This document shows, piece by piece, positions 25,996 to 36,465 of a DNA stretch of 64,000 bases. Origin of the DNA: Coptis chinensis. Taxonomy: Eukaryota; Streptophyta; Magnoliopsida; Ranunculales; Ranunculaceae. Within the stretch, counting starts at the first letter, position 1, and every line of letters begins with the position of its first letter. The notes beneath the pieces are model-generated. The model saw only the letters and a list, made by a program, of their open reading frames with translations. It ran no database searches and was not told the origin of the DNA. The position numbers and the translations under genes are program-made. The stretch lies in contig CM027378.1 of the NCBI GenBank assembly GCA_015680905.1, forward strand, positions 88,255,501 to 88,319,500. Direction: 5' to 3'.

Positions 25996-26013
25996 CCCCC
26001 CCCCCCCCCCCCC
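25996..26013. other. C18 homopolymer
   Basis: Eighteen consecutive C on the plus strand. Poly-C/poly-G of this length is rare in AT-rich plant DNA and can fold as a G-quadruplex or i-motif. It is also prone to assembly error. Confidence 0.9.
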
Positions 26014-26680
26014 TACTACGCTTTGGTTGCTTAGGTTCAGACTTCACTTCCTAAGTTGGGGTTGTTAAATGGGGATGATGGTTATTGTTAATTTTAATGA
26101 TGGTTATCGGACTTGTGTTCCAATGTCATATAGAGATGTGACCTGCATCATGTTTTTACTTGTGTGGAAATGCCATTAGTTGTTTTAGAGTATCTCTTAT
26201 CACTTGTGTATTGATAGTCCTATTTTTATTATTTTGTAGGTCAGCGATGAACTCAAACAGAGATGTGAAGCCCTTTTTGTCAAGTGCAGCTAGTTAGGCT
26301 TAGTTGATTTTGGTGTCGGTATGACTATTGTGAATTTGATTTGGTTGGTATTATTAAAGAATGGCCATGTAAATTGTTTTAATGAACGAAACGAAAGTTA
26401 CGTTATGTGAATGGTTATCGGTTATTCCAATTTAATGAAAGAGTTCTTATTGGATGTTGATGCCATTATTTTACTGGAGAATTTTAGTGCATGTTTAGTG
26501 CTGGTATTATGATACATACAGGTTATTCAAGGTGGCGGTTTTAGGTTCAGGGCAAATATAAACCATATTCAGCATTATTAATTTATTTTTTCTTAAAAAA
26601 AGGGCTGTTATCTCGTTTCTAGCCTAACTGTCACAACTGAAGACTATTTGTGTCGCTTTTCAAGCTAAAGCAGTATTCAG

Positions 26681-26775
26681 ATAGCTATCAATTGTTCAAA
26701 AGTTTAATTCTAAAATATAGCTATCAATTGTTCAAAAGTTCAATTCTAAAATATAGCTATCAATTGTTCAAAACT
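26681..26775. repeat. 36-bp tandem repeat, ~2.6 units
   Basis: AGCTATCAATTGTTCAAAAG starts at 26683, 26719 and 26755 with an exact 36-bp period and almost no differences. Confidence 0.93.
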
Positions 26776-27864
26776 ACTAAAATTGCATTACAAAGAAAAC
26801 AAAGTTCAATTTTAATCTAAAAAATACAAGCTAGAGAACATGAAAAGGCTACCTGAAATAAGTTTACAGCTTCAACCTATTTTCCTTGTTGCAAGTGTTT
26901 AAGTTGAGGACCTGAACCAAGTTTTCAAACATACTATTACATTACCGTCACTTTATTACATTAAGTTGCAAAGATCGAGGAATCAACAAAATTAGCCAAA
27001 ATAAAATAAGACATAAGGTTCTCACTTGTAAACTCAAAACCCAAATTCACACACACACGTCATAAACAAGGCACCACTTACAATCGCTAAAATCGTACAA
27101 ACCTTAATTGGCCTAGTTGTGCTTAATTCATATACGTTAAGGACTTTTCCTAAGGAAAAAGTGAAAGAAAGATTCATACCATACTTTTCTACTTTCAACG
27201 GCACTATTCTATTCGCGCGATATCCAGATCCAAAAATTTACTCAATATTTTAAAAGTCGGTCATTTTTTTTAATATCTTCTTAGCAATAGGGCCATGGTT
27301 GGGAAACTAAGGTCTCCCTTCGGTTTCAATATGCTCCAGCAAAAAATAACAATATATAAAAGCTGACTCACGCATGGAATGAGCCACCACTCTTCTTCCT
27401 TGATATCATCCAAATAAACTTGACATGTATAGTCATGCAATTTGTTCTTTAACTGATAACACCAATATGTTTACAATAGTATGGCATGGTTCATATATTG
27501 CATAACAAGAATATTAAAAGGCAGCGCTATTCCCATAGAAAGATTGATATTGGAATAGAATACACGCCAAAATTCCTTCAAATTGAAATATAAAGATTTG
27601 TTCTTTATATCACAAATCAAAACAAAAACAAAATACCCAAAAATCAAAAGCAAAGCAATATATCTTACCCAATCGTAGAGAACCCCAATTCGAAAGCAGT
27701 TCTACCTGCTCCACAAATCACTGCAAAAGAACACCAAAAATCCAACTTTAAAGCTAAAACAATCAATCAAGACAAGAAAAAAAAAATTTTCAACTAGGGC
27801 AGGGGACAAAAAAACGAAGCTTTTGATTTTGTTGTAGCTTCAATGGCTTTTCAATTCTTCTCAC

Positions 27865-28000
27865 CTCAGTAAAGTTAGAAATAGTGGAGGTTGAGGGTGG
27901 AGGAGAGATAAGCTTTGAAGATATGGAGAGAAATAGGATGAGTTTTGGAGATGGAGGAAAGAAGTTTTGGTTTAGATGGAGAGAGACGGCAATCTAGGGT
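27865..28000 (-). promoter_or_regulatory. probable leader exon / transcription start zone of CACTA-2
   Basis: On the minus strand the sequence runs AAAACCCTAGATTGCCGTC with a CT-rich stretch (TCTCTCCATCTAAACC, CTCCATCTCC) and ends ACTGAG|GTGAGAAG, a strong splice donor with exon end at 27865. AAACCCTA (telo-box-like) near the start of a CT-rich leader is common in plant promoters. The position just inside the subterminal repeats fits the CACTA leader exon. The start site itself is inferred. Confidence 0.45.
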
Positions 28001-28044
28001 TTTAATATGTGTTTTTTTTTATGGTATTTCTAATTCTGTTATGA

Positions 28045-28463
28045 CTTGCAGCGGGAACATGAAAACTGGAGCGCGAAAAATATTTGCAGCCAAAAAGAAT
28101 ATATCCGCCCAAACCAAAGTGCATTAGCAACACCGAAAACGTCGCAACAAGTCATACACATAGTCTATCCCGGAATTGCCAGTGACGGCAAGGGAGTTGC
28201 AATAGATATTTAATCTATAGCAGCACCACACTCGTTGCCAACAATAAACATTTTCAATTTAATTATTTTTCTTATTTATCGTAAATTTAAGCGAACACTT
28301 TTGCAACGCTCAAGGCGTCGCTCTAGGTATTTCTCAAAATAAAAATTCTATTAAGACGGATGACCTTTAGCAACGCCACACGGTGTTGTAAAAGATGACT
28401 TATTGCAACAAATTTTAGGCGTGGCGAAAGAGTGCGTTGCAACCGACCCCTTTTGTTGTAGTA
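28045..28463. repeat. CACTA-2 5' subterminal repeats and terminus
   Basis: Motifs AACGTCGCAACAAG, GGAGTTGCAATAG, TTGCAACGCTCAAGGCGTCG, TAGCAACGCCACACGGTGTT and GTGCGTTGCAACC match those at the left end of the element. The element closes with CCCCTTTTGTTGTAGTA at 28463. Confidence 0.85.
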
Positions 28464-28475
28464 AATAAGTTTCTA

Positions 28476-28677
28476 GGGTGAACTAGTATTACCCCACACA
28501 CACACACACACTAGATGAGTCAATTAGGATTTCCCCCCCACTAGATGGGAAATTAGGGTCTCCCCCCTAAATACACACAAAAAAATTTCGATCAACCCAC
28601 TTTGACTTTTTTTTTGTGTGTATTTAGGGGGGAGACCCTAATTTCTCATCTAGTGGGGGGGTAATACTAGTTAACCC
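28476..28677. mobile_element. hairpin MITE with 9-bp target duplication (Mutator-like)
   Basis: The element starts GGGTGAACTAGTATTACCCC and ends GGGGTAATACTAGTTAACCC, its near-perfect complement. Inner arms also pair (CACTAGATGGGAAATTAGGG with TCTCCCCCCTAAATACACAC, against GTGTGTATTTAGGGGGGAGA with CCCTAATTTC), leaving a short AT-rich loop. AAGTTTCTA flanks both sides exactly (28467-28475 and 28678-28686). A 9-bp duplication is typical of Mutator-like elements. It codes for nothing. The left arm contains an extra (CA)n-bearing internal duplication of about 40 bp. Confidence 0.88.
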
Positions 28678-28686
28678 AAGTTTCTA

Positions 28687-29824
28687 TTGTTTAAACTGCA
28701 AATGATGTCAGTGAGATTTAAGTATCTAGATGTTAAGATCTCCATACCTGCAATCAAAATTACGGTGCATCTTTTTCTTAGTATATCATGAACTCCATCC
28801 AGTCACCCATGCTCTTCAAGTGAAAGGATGACCAATTTCTACAGTTATTCTCTTGAAGGTACACAGTTTTCCCACTTCGCCTGCAATGTTTCATTATAGT
28901 CTTGAGTGTTGATATTCTCCTCTTGATGTTCTATTGTTGTACTTATATCCATTGAACGTGTAATGTTGTAGGTTGCTACAAGTGATGTTGTTACCTGGTG
29001 CCGAATGTGGGCTGCTACTATCTGAACAATATAAAAGAGCGTATGGAAAATGCTTTGTATTAATTTATATGTTTTGTAAATGACGTGTATGGAGAATGAA
29101 ACAAATCAGCCTATCTATGATCAATTGGCTTCACTTCACGAGTGGATTTTTGAAGCTTCATAAAAGAAGACAAGCCAGAGTAATCTACTATGTTTTATTT
29201 TTTATTTATTATTTTTTTCGATAATCTGAAAGTGATCTATTATGTAGTATATAATAATTTGAGTTAATGCTTATTGACATATATATAATCTCATATCGCG
29301 GTGTCATTATGAACTTTTATGATATAGGCTCATAAAACCAACTTCAATAATTAGTTTGACTCGGGTCTGAAAACCGAAGCTACAATTTGCCATTTAACTT
29401 TTGTCTACACTTACCATTTTCCTATTTGTGTGCGGCCATAGATATGTAGAATAAAACAACTAAAGATGTGTATCATGGTGCAAAAGATACACTAAATTTA
29501 AACAATGCACAAGTAATTTAGCATGCATTACTTAAAAATAATTTAACATGTGAGATTTTTCAATATTTTTGGTAACTATTTATCTTTGGACGTTTGAATG
29601 TCAATTTGTTTTAATTATTGATTTATTATTATTATTAATTTCTTCTAAATTTATCTCACTAACCAACTGATTTTTATCATATTTTGTTTTATTAATTTTG
29701 GTAGGAACAATAGCTTCGGTATCACCTGATATGGCTATTTAAAAGCAAACTACACGACCAAATCAGTTTTTTTCTTAGTAAACTTAAGCCCAAAACACAA
29801 ATAAAACTCAAACAATATAACAAT
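28687..29824. other. AT-rich DNA, probable body of a non-autonomous Helitron in its right part
   Basis: No gene recognised. No further serine carboxypeptidase exon was found. The right part leads into the Helitron-like 3' end at 29825-29852, but a 5' TC terminus could not be chosen with any confidence. Confidence 0.35.
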
Positions 29825-29852
29825 CCCGGCCATAAGCCGGGCGAAATGCTAG
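29825..29852 (+). mobile_element. Helitron-type 3' terminus
   Basis: CCCGGC-CATAA-GCCGGG forms a 6-bp GC stem with a 5-nt loop. A 7-nt spacer (CGAAATG) and then CTAG follow, with T at 29853. A short GC hairpin just before CTRR and a following T is the diagnostic 3' end of plant Helitrons. No Rep/helicase coding is nearby, so the element is non-autonomous. Confidence 0.65.
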
Positions 29853-29898
29853 TAATTATCAGTTAGTAGGTTGGTTAGTAGGTCAAATTAATGGATAG

Positions 29899-30374
29899 TG
29901 TGTGAACCCTGTTCATACCTTTTAACCTCACACCTCCAATCTCCTCTGTCTCTTCTCGAAGATGAGACTCTCTCTCTTGTGAACCTTTCAGCTGAACCCG
30001 TTTAGGGCTGCCTACGTACCCCCGATTCTCCGGGGGATCAAGCTGTGCCGCCATAGTTCTCTCCTCCTCTCCTCTCTCTCATAACCGCCCCTCTTATTCT
30101 CATCTCCTCTCTTTCTCTCGTAACCGCTCTCCTTCTCTAACTGTCCACCTCTCGCATTACTTATCGCGGGCTGGATCTTGTACACCTGACCCCGGTTTCA
30201 GTATCTTACATCTTCTTGAGTCACTGAACCCCTCCTTGCCACTATGTCTCTCTGGAGTCCACGTCCCTTTAATGTTTCGCGGACTGGATCCTATGCTCTC
30301 TCTCCCTTGTGCCTTATATGTTACCTCTGTCCATGAGACGTGTCATCCTGATAATCATGAATTTGGCCGATACA
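29899..30374 (-). repeat. 3' LTR of the LARD
   Basis: 476 bp; on the minus strand it begins TGTATCGGCC and ends GGTTCACACA. It keeps the segment CTGCCTACGTACCCCCGATT with CTCCGGGGGATCAAGCTG (30007-30045), which is missing from the other LTR. That segment contains a CCCCCG/CGGGGG stem. Confidence 0.9.
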
Positions 30375-31395
30375 GATGCCTCTCGCCCCTTAACCACGCC
30401 GACGAACTCGCGTTGGGGGTCCGAGATATCCTCTACTTACTTGATTCAAGATTCCTTACTCTAGTTCGCGATGGGTCTTTTTCCCCTTGGCCCTCACTCT
30501 TCACAATCAATCATCATCTCTGCAAAAGTGTCTCAATCAATCGGTTCTCGCATAGAACTCATTAGAATATCCGCGGCGGTCGCATCCCCTTCGCTCTCAC
30601 TCTTCCAACTCACCTATTGTCCACGAAAGGTCTCACCCCTTCAGACTTACCCATGGAACTCGATATCACGCCCTCAAAGGGCCTCATCCCTCCATTTCTT
30701 TTTGTAGAGCTCAACAATATATCCGCCAAGCGGTCTCAACCCTTCGGCTTCTTATTCAGTAATACCAACATCTCCATAAGGGTCTCATCCCATTCTCCTC
30801 GGGCCAGCTCTCAACACTCCACATCATGTTCACGGCGGGGCTTCGTCCCCCCACTCTCCTCGGCTTAGAGGCGCTCATTTTGCCCCAAGCTTTATTCGAC
30901 ACTCAAGGGGTCCACGGCGGGCTCATCCCCCCGCTCTCGGGCTTATAGGTAGCTCATTTTTGCCCCAAGCTTGATTCGACACTGCGGTCCACGGCGGGCT
31001 CATCCCCCGCCTCTGCTTATAGGCAGCTCATTTTGCCCCAAGCTTGATTCGACATTGCGGTCCACGGCGGCTCATCCCCCGCTCTCCGGGCTTATAGACG
31101 CCTCATTTTGCCCCAAGCTTGATTCGACATCATGGTCCACGGCGGGCTCATCCCCCGGCTCTCTGGCTTAGAGGCATATCATTTTGCCCCAAGCTTGATT
31201 CGGACACTGCGGTCCACGAAGGGCTCATCCCCCCCGCTGTCTTTGGTCAGCTGTGAAGCCTAATGGGGGCAGCTCAGTTTGCCCCCAAGTTTTATTTGGA
31301 CCTCTAGTCCGCGAAGGGCTCATCCCCCCCGCTGTCTTTGGTCAGCTGTGAAGCCTAATAGGGGCAGTTCAGTTTGCCCCTAAGTTATTTTTGTT
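30375..31395. repeat. ~80-bp tandem repeats near the LARD 3' LTR
   Basis: From about 30840 the unit TCATTTTGCCCCAAGCTTGA with TTCGACACTGCGGTCCACGG and CGGGCTCATCCCCC repeats at least six times. The last two copies (31255-31395) carry an extended GCTGTCTTTGGTCAGCTGTG variant. Upstream (30440-30840), weaker copies are seen through the shared phrase GGGTCTCATCCC. Plus-strand open frames over this block are by-products of the repeat. Confidence 0.85.
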
Positions 31396-32957
31396 CATAG
31401 CCCAATACTCATGAAACAATTGGAAGAAGTATGCTCTCTATTTCATTGATATAACATTCAACACAAACTATCATTCCTCGGCTCACTCAGCAATATGTAA
31501 AAGCAAGCTTCCTCTCTTTTCGTATAGCTAGTACGGGGCTCGACTCTGGTCTAACTCAATGTTATATCATGCAATACACATTTAATGGAGACAGTAAACT
31601 TTTTTATGACAATATAGTGTATGCAAATACGGTAGTAAATGAGGTGAGATGGATCCATCTCTCAACACTAGCTCAATCTCAACTCTGTTCTGCGAATCTT
31701 TATCTTTCTCTGTAACCTGAAACTTTCATATTCGAGTGTTGCACAAATAACTCATGAGTTTTAACGAAGAACATTAATTCAGCATAAATATTTGCATACA
31801 AATATAATTGGCGATCATGGGCTCCAAAATAGTGTACCATCCGTCTTACCCTGAGGTGTACAACCACGTTTCTCATTCATAGTCTGCGACCTCCCAGAGC
31901 GAGTAGGTTCGCGGAATATCATGAGGTTTGGGGATAACCCAACTCTATCCCCACACATATCTCTACTTCAAGGATGGGGACAAGACTTGCCTCGCCCCAA
32001 TGCAACACCGGGTCGACGATCGAGTCACCACTCGTCCGCCTATTATGTTCATGACAACAACATAAGAAGTTACCTGCCGCGGTATGTCTCTGCAACTCTT
32101 TTGCAATCAACTTACCATTCATATTCGGACGCTCCAATCCGCATAACTCAATCTCAAACTCTGGATCTCCTTGTTCATTTGCCTCAAAATCATTCAGCCG
32201 CCGATATCGATAGCTCGGCCGTATCCGAGACAACTTCGCCATGCCCCCAAGTGTTAATTAGGGCACCCATTCATGCCCTTTTCATTCTTCAGAGTATAAT
32301 TGCCACCTAACAAATCGATCGGTAAACTAGAATCAGCTGCACTACAATTTCAGGCTTAACGCCATTGGCGATTCACAAGTAGCCAACCCAAAACTTCCGC
32401 CATCCATAGAATCCCACGCGCCCGAATCAGATACCCAGCGCAGATTCCAATCACATCAAAATAGAATATACAACCTGCCCTAAAATCAGATCCGTCCACG
32501 GCCTAACCTGACTTGCTGACCATACCATCGATGCTACAGTCTCTGTCGCTGTTCCTGCTCTCCCAGCTATTCCGTCTCACACTTGTTGCTCCCATATCGA
32601 TAATTGCGAAGACACACTTTTGAATATCTCTGCAAGAAGTATCTTGCTGAAAAGAAATGGATTCTGTTATTGACCGACTCCATTCCATGAGACTCAAAGA
32701 CGTCCGGTTCAACCAATTTCTCACTCTATACAGCGGCCATGGTTGAGATTCTTGACTTCCAGTTGATAAATTATGAGTTTCCCATGAGTAAGTGCTGAAT
32801 TAAGCCGAGGTTAGTCCCCATTCACTTAACTGCACATGAACACTTACGTGGAAATTATGTTCCTGAGCCAAAAACCATGACGGATGAAATGGCTCTGATG
32901 GTTCCTGAAAGGTAATTTTTGGCGTAACGGGTTTTGTACCAGCAACAGTAATTTTTT
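31396..32957. other. LARD interior, no gene named
   Basis: A minus-strand frame at 32242-31919 (ELCGLERPNMNGKLIAKELQ) looks protein-like but was not recognised. A frame at 32724-32503 shows no domain. Either could be further captured sequence. Confidence 0.35.
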
Positions 32958-33640
32958 ATCCTTTGTACCACACTCTGTTGTCTTTCCGATTCTCTGAGAA
33001 ACCTAACACATCCTGACCCATTCGGTTCCAGTAGCCACGGCAAATAGCTACAAATACATGCGTACCAAAGACAGTATGGAGGCGATCAATTGTAGTTGAT
33101 ATCTGGTCCTTCAGGAGCTGCATTCGGCTCCGAACATCTGGGCCCTTCGAAGATTGGATGATCTTTTTCAATTTTGTTGCACTCTGCATTCTTGAATTAT
33201 CTGCAAGTTTCTCCCCAATCGCTTGTCGCCAGTCCCTAAACTTGGATCTCAGCATAACGGCTTCCACCATTTGGTATACAAGAACCCCATGACCTTAATT
33301 GGGTTTCTATCCTTGGCCACAGCACATCAAGAATTCTCTTCATGGAGTTCAAAAGGATTCCCAACTCTTCAGGGACAGAATAGACGCAGTCGGTACGCTT
33401 AGCAAGTTTCTAGATGTATCTAAACCCAAATTTCTTAGGAGCCAGATTGTCCTTCAAAGGTGATATAACGTCTGAACACTGTTTCTCCAAAGCCTCCACA
33501 ATTGCCTTCTCAACATTTTGTCTAATTTGCAGGACTCAAGTAGTGATAGTCACTTATCTTGAATCCAGAGGATGATGTATAAGTGAAACAATTCCTTCAC
33601 ATCAACTCCTCCTTTTACAGGATTGATATTCCAAATTCGC
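32958..33640 (-). pseudogene. captured UNC-13 homologue / PATROL1-like (DUF810) fragment
   Basis: Read on the minus strand in order: KGGVDVKELFHLYIILWIQD, a stop, LSLLESCKLDK; then, in another frame, NVEKAIVEALEKQCSDVISP and LKDNLAPKKFGFRY; LAKRTDCVYSVPEELGILLN and SMKRILDVLWPRIETQLRSW; and LRSKFRDWRQAIGEKLADNS through LHTVFGTHVFVAICRGYWNR and MGQDVLGFSENRKDNRVWYK. This is the C-terminal part of plant Munc13-like proteins that act in exocytosis and delivery of a plasma-membrane proton pump. A middle section after CKLDK is skipped, two frameshifts and two stops are present, and the extreme C-terminus is missing. No intron was seen in the fragment, which hints at capture from spliced RNA. Confidence 0.75.
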
Positions 33641-35418
33641 AAGATCTTTCAAAAATCCGCAAATACAAACTACAAGTTCTACTACAGAGGAGGGGGCCCC
33701 AGTAGGTGGGCATGCAACAAGGAACTAACGCAGTCTACTTGAAAGTTCCACACCAGATATGGATGAAGAAATACTTGGCAGGTCTATAAAATTGTGGGCA
33801 GACCCCATCCTCTTCAGCTGATCGACTTCTCATTCCTCAAACTGTCTAGCGCCCAACACCATTCGGATCCTTGACATTCTTTCCACTGCCCTTGTTTCCT
33901 CAGCCACTTCACCCTTGATAGCCGCAACCGAGGCCTTCATGGTGTTAGCACTTGGGTCTCTACGCTCTTGCATCTTACCAAGACGACAGCCTACACCTCT
34001 GAGCTTTCTCTTTCCCACACCCGATATCGATTCGAACCCTCTCCTCTCTCTGTTACGACTTCTTTTCCCTATTCTCTGGAAAGGTGCCCTCTTTACTTGG
34101 TTTTCCCAAACCCCAAATAGTGTTGGCTGCCCCATTTTTGCTCACCCACCTAGTAATATTTCCAATCGTTCACCAGCACAATCAGCCCTTCATTGTTTTG
34201 TGAAGCAACAATCCCATTACGCAGAACGGATTTCTAGTGCTATATCCAAGCTGCCAAAGGTCTCGTCAGATTCTCCATGAACTAGCAAATTTAACAGATT
34301 CCAATAAAATCCACAAACCGCACCGATGCATGTCAACATATGTATAATCTGCAAAAGAGGAAAAAGAACACAAAACACTACACAAATCAAAAACCATGTA
34401 CGGTTAGAATAATGGCGTTAACTCCAACCATTTATCGCCAAGGCCTCCACCCGACCAAAGACAACATAACAAGCGAGGGAGCCAGGCTTTGCAACCTACA
34501 ATCCAACAATTCACAATTCCATATAAAACCAAATCCACCACCCCGATTGGCCTAAACTATAGTACTATACACTAACATCCCCATGTTCAACTAAGCCTTC
34601 TTCATAAGAACAACAATTTTCTAGACCAAAATAAATTGCAACTACAACTCTCAAATAAAAACATTGGCAGACACAGTACCATAGAATATGAAAGAGATAA
34701 AAGAAAAGAGAAACAATATTGAAACCACCCAACAGGGACAAGTTGCCCTTTATAGCTTAGCGGCAAGCTCACCCTACTGCAACTTTGGACACTTCCATGA
34801 ACCATTCATCCAAGGTGCGACCTGCAAAGGGATTTTTGAGTAAAGCTGCATGACACGAATAAGATGGAAATATTTAATGCAAATAAGAAGTAAATAAACT
34901 GTGATTATAGTATGAGAGCGAAGTATCATTAGAACTGTAATTCCTTGACGCCATGTTGAAGGATCGAATTCCAAAGACAAAACCCAACCAAACCAAACTA
35001 ACGAAGCATTATTCAATGCCCATGGACTGGCAATAAACCAATATCACCCACCAATCACGCCAATTCATCTAGCCCTCTCTTCAACCCCTTTAGACCAAAC
35101 AATATCTTCTATAAACACTATCTATCGCCGGTGATGGAGATGGTACCGTGTTAAGGTTGTTATGAACGCCTCGCCGCAAAAATTAGAAACTTGTTCAAGA
35201 AAGTTCCAATCTTCGATCTTGTTCCCGCGATCCATTTGACCATTCCTCCGTTTTGGAAAACCCAACTCTGCCTCGGATCTGTATGACCCTTTCCTTTCCC
35301 AAATTGACATAAAAATCTCACCCTGTAAAACTCGATCATGAAAGAAAATTCACTCTATCATCATCAATAGACCGAGAGAACCCCGACCCATGGTTTATCA
35401 TCAGCTTTTTGTTTCCTG
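33641..35418. other. LARD interior, no gene named
   Basis: Minus-strand frames at 34135-33830 (KASVAAIKGEVAEETRAVER, SRIRMVLGARQFEE) and 35310-35122 look coding-like but match no family I know. No gag motif (CCHC) or pol motif was found. Confidence 0.35.
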
Positions 35419-35436
35419 TCCCCACAGACGGCGCCA
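35419..35436 (-). other. primer binding site of the LARD
   Basis: The minus strand reads TGGCGCCGTCTGTGGGGA, a primer site style seen in Tat-lineage gypsy elements, one base after the LTR end. Confidence 0.8.
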
Positions 35437-35437
35437 T

Positions 35438-35880
35438 TGTGTGAACCCTGTTCATACCTTTTAACCTCACACCTCCAATCTCCTGTCTCTTCTCGAAGAT
35501 GACTCTCTCTCTTGTGAACCTTTCAACTGAACCCGTTTAGGGCTGCGCCGCCATAGTTCTCTCCTCCTCTCCTCTTCTCCTCTCTCTCATAACCGCCCCT
35601 CTTATTCTCATCTCCTCTCTTTCTCTCGTAACCGCTCTCCTTCTCTAACTGTCCACCTCTCGCATTACTTATCGCGGGCTGGATCTTGTACACCTGACCC
35701 CGGTTTCACTATCTTACATCTTCTTGAGTCACTGAACCCCTCCTTGCCACTATGTCTCTCTGGAGTCCACGTCCCTTTAATGTTTCGCGGACTGGATCCT
35801 ATGCTCTCTCTCTCTTGTGCCTTATGTTACCTCCGTCCATGAGATGTGTCATCCTGATAGTCATGAATTTGGCCGATACA
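35438..35880 (-). repeat. 5' LTR of the LARD
   Basis: 443 bp, almost the same as the left LTR. It differs mainly by a deletion of about 35 bp between two GCTG motifs, a TTCTCCTC duplication in a CT-rich tract, and a few substitutions. Few point differences imply a fairly young insertion. Confidence 0.9.
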
Positions 35881-35885
35881 GATAG

Positions 35886-36465
35886 AACTAACACACGCGG
35901 CACATATAGCCCAGCCCAAAAATAAGTCCGAAATCGACTCTGATTGATCGGTGGAAATAAAATAACAAATTAAACTCTCTCCTCTTTTCTCTCTTTCCAC
36001 CCGCCCATCACAGCCGAATTCTTTTCTTTTTTTTTTTGTGCTGGACCATCTGGTGTAGTCGCCCTCCAAATTAATCGGGTTGTGTATAAATAGTACTGAC
36101 TATCAAATCATGTCACATTGTCACGTCATATTTTTTTTTTTTTTGACCAGCTAGATAGTCGCCGTATAATCCCGTATATGCATTTTACACCTTTCCGCAA
36201 GAAAACAAATTACCCGACCCAACTAATCATAAGACCCAACTTCTAAGTAAGCTAATTTTCGGAACATAGACCAATCATGTTACTCATATTCTATCGTAAG
36301 ACATGCCATTTCACACTGAAAATTTAGTATCTAACACTGATAATATATATGCAACCATTTGAAGACCGCACCATTATAAAATGTATGGAAGAAATCAGAA
36401 ATGTCAACAGAAATCAAACCGAAATATACCAAGTAATGCTACGTTAACCCTACATTTCTACCTAC
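35886..36465. other. intergenic / intron side of the DOG1 fragment
   Basis: No second DOG1 exon was recognised here on the minus strand. There are poly-T tracts at about 36026-36039 and 36130-36144. Confidence 0.45.

Larger units (their letters stand above)
21345..27860. other. CACTA-2 5' non-coding interior (6.5 kb)
   Basis: This lies between the transposase start and the probable leader exon, so on the minus strand it may be one long intron. No gene is supported. Open frames at 23366-23617, 24366-24638 and 25374-25601 have no recognisable domain. Tandem repeats and a C18 tract inside it are listed separately. The length is large for a CACTA leader region and suggests later insertions that have decayed. 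Confidence 0.45.
10954..28463 (-). mobile_element. CACTA (En/Spm) transposon, near full length, ~17.5 kb
   Basis: The left end reads CAGTTTTCCAACAGAAAGGC; the complement of the right end reads TACTACAACAAAAGGGGTCG. Both continue into a shared TTGCAACGC, so CAACAnAAnGGnTCnnTTGC and AACGC is common to both: a decayed TIR of roughly 30 bp. AAT directly flanks both sides (10951-10953 and 28464-28466), the 3-bp target duplication typical of CACTA elements. Subterminal GTTGCAA/GCGTTGC repeats lie inside both ends. TNPD-like and TNPA-like genes are read right to left, so the element's 5' end is at 28463. The element is inactive as it stands because its transposase gene has several nonsense codons and a frameshift. 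Confidence 0.85.
29899..35880 (-). mobile_element. non-autonomous LTR retrotransposon (LARD-like, gypsy/Tat-type)
   Basis: Two LTRs (29899-30374 and 35438-35880) read TG...CA on the minus strand and are flanked by the 5-bp duplication GATAG at 29894-29898 and 35881-35885. The primer binding site TGGCGCCGTCTGTGGGGA lies one base inside the right (5') LTR. A purine-rich tract (AAGGGGCGAGAGGCAT on the minus strand) precedes the left (3') LTR. The 5.06-kb interior has no gag or pol. It holds an ~80-bp tandem repeat block and a captured host gene fragment, so the element depended on proteins of a partner, probably a Tat-lineage element. Confidence 0.9.

Noticed and set aside
28687..29300. Possible 3' half of the serine carboxypeptidase gene after the CACTA element
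   Set aside because: No GESYAG, aspartate or histidine motif of the S10 family could be read in any frame.
30236..31171. Plus-strand open frames over the LARD repeat block
   Set aside because: They follow the tandem repeat, change frame with it and show no domain; the element is read on the minus strand.
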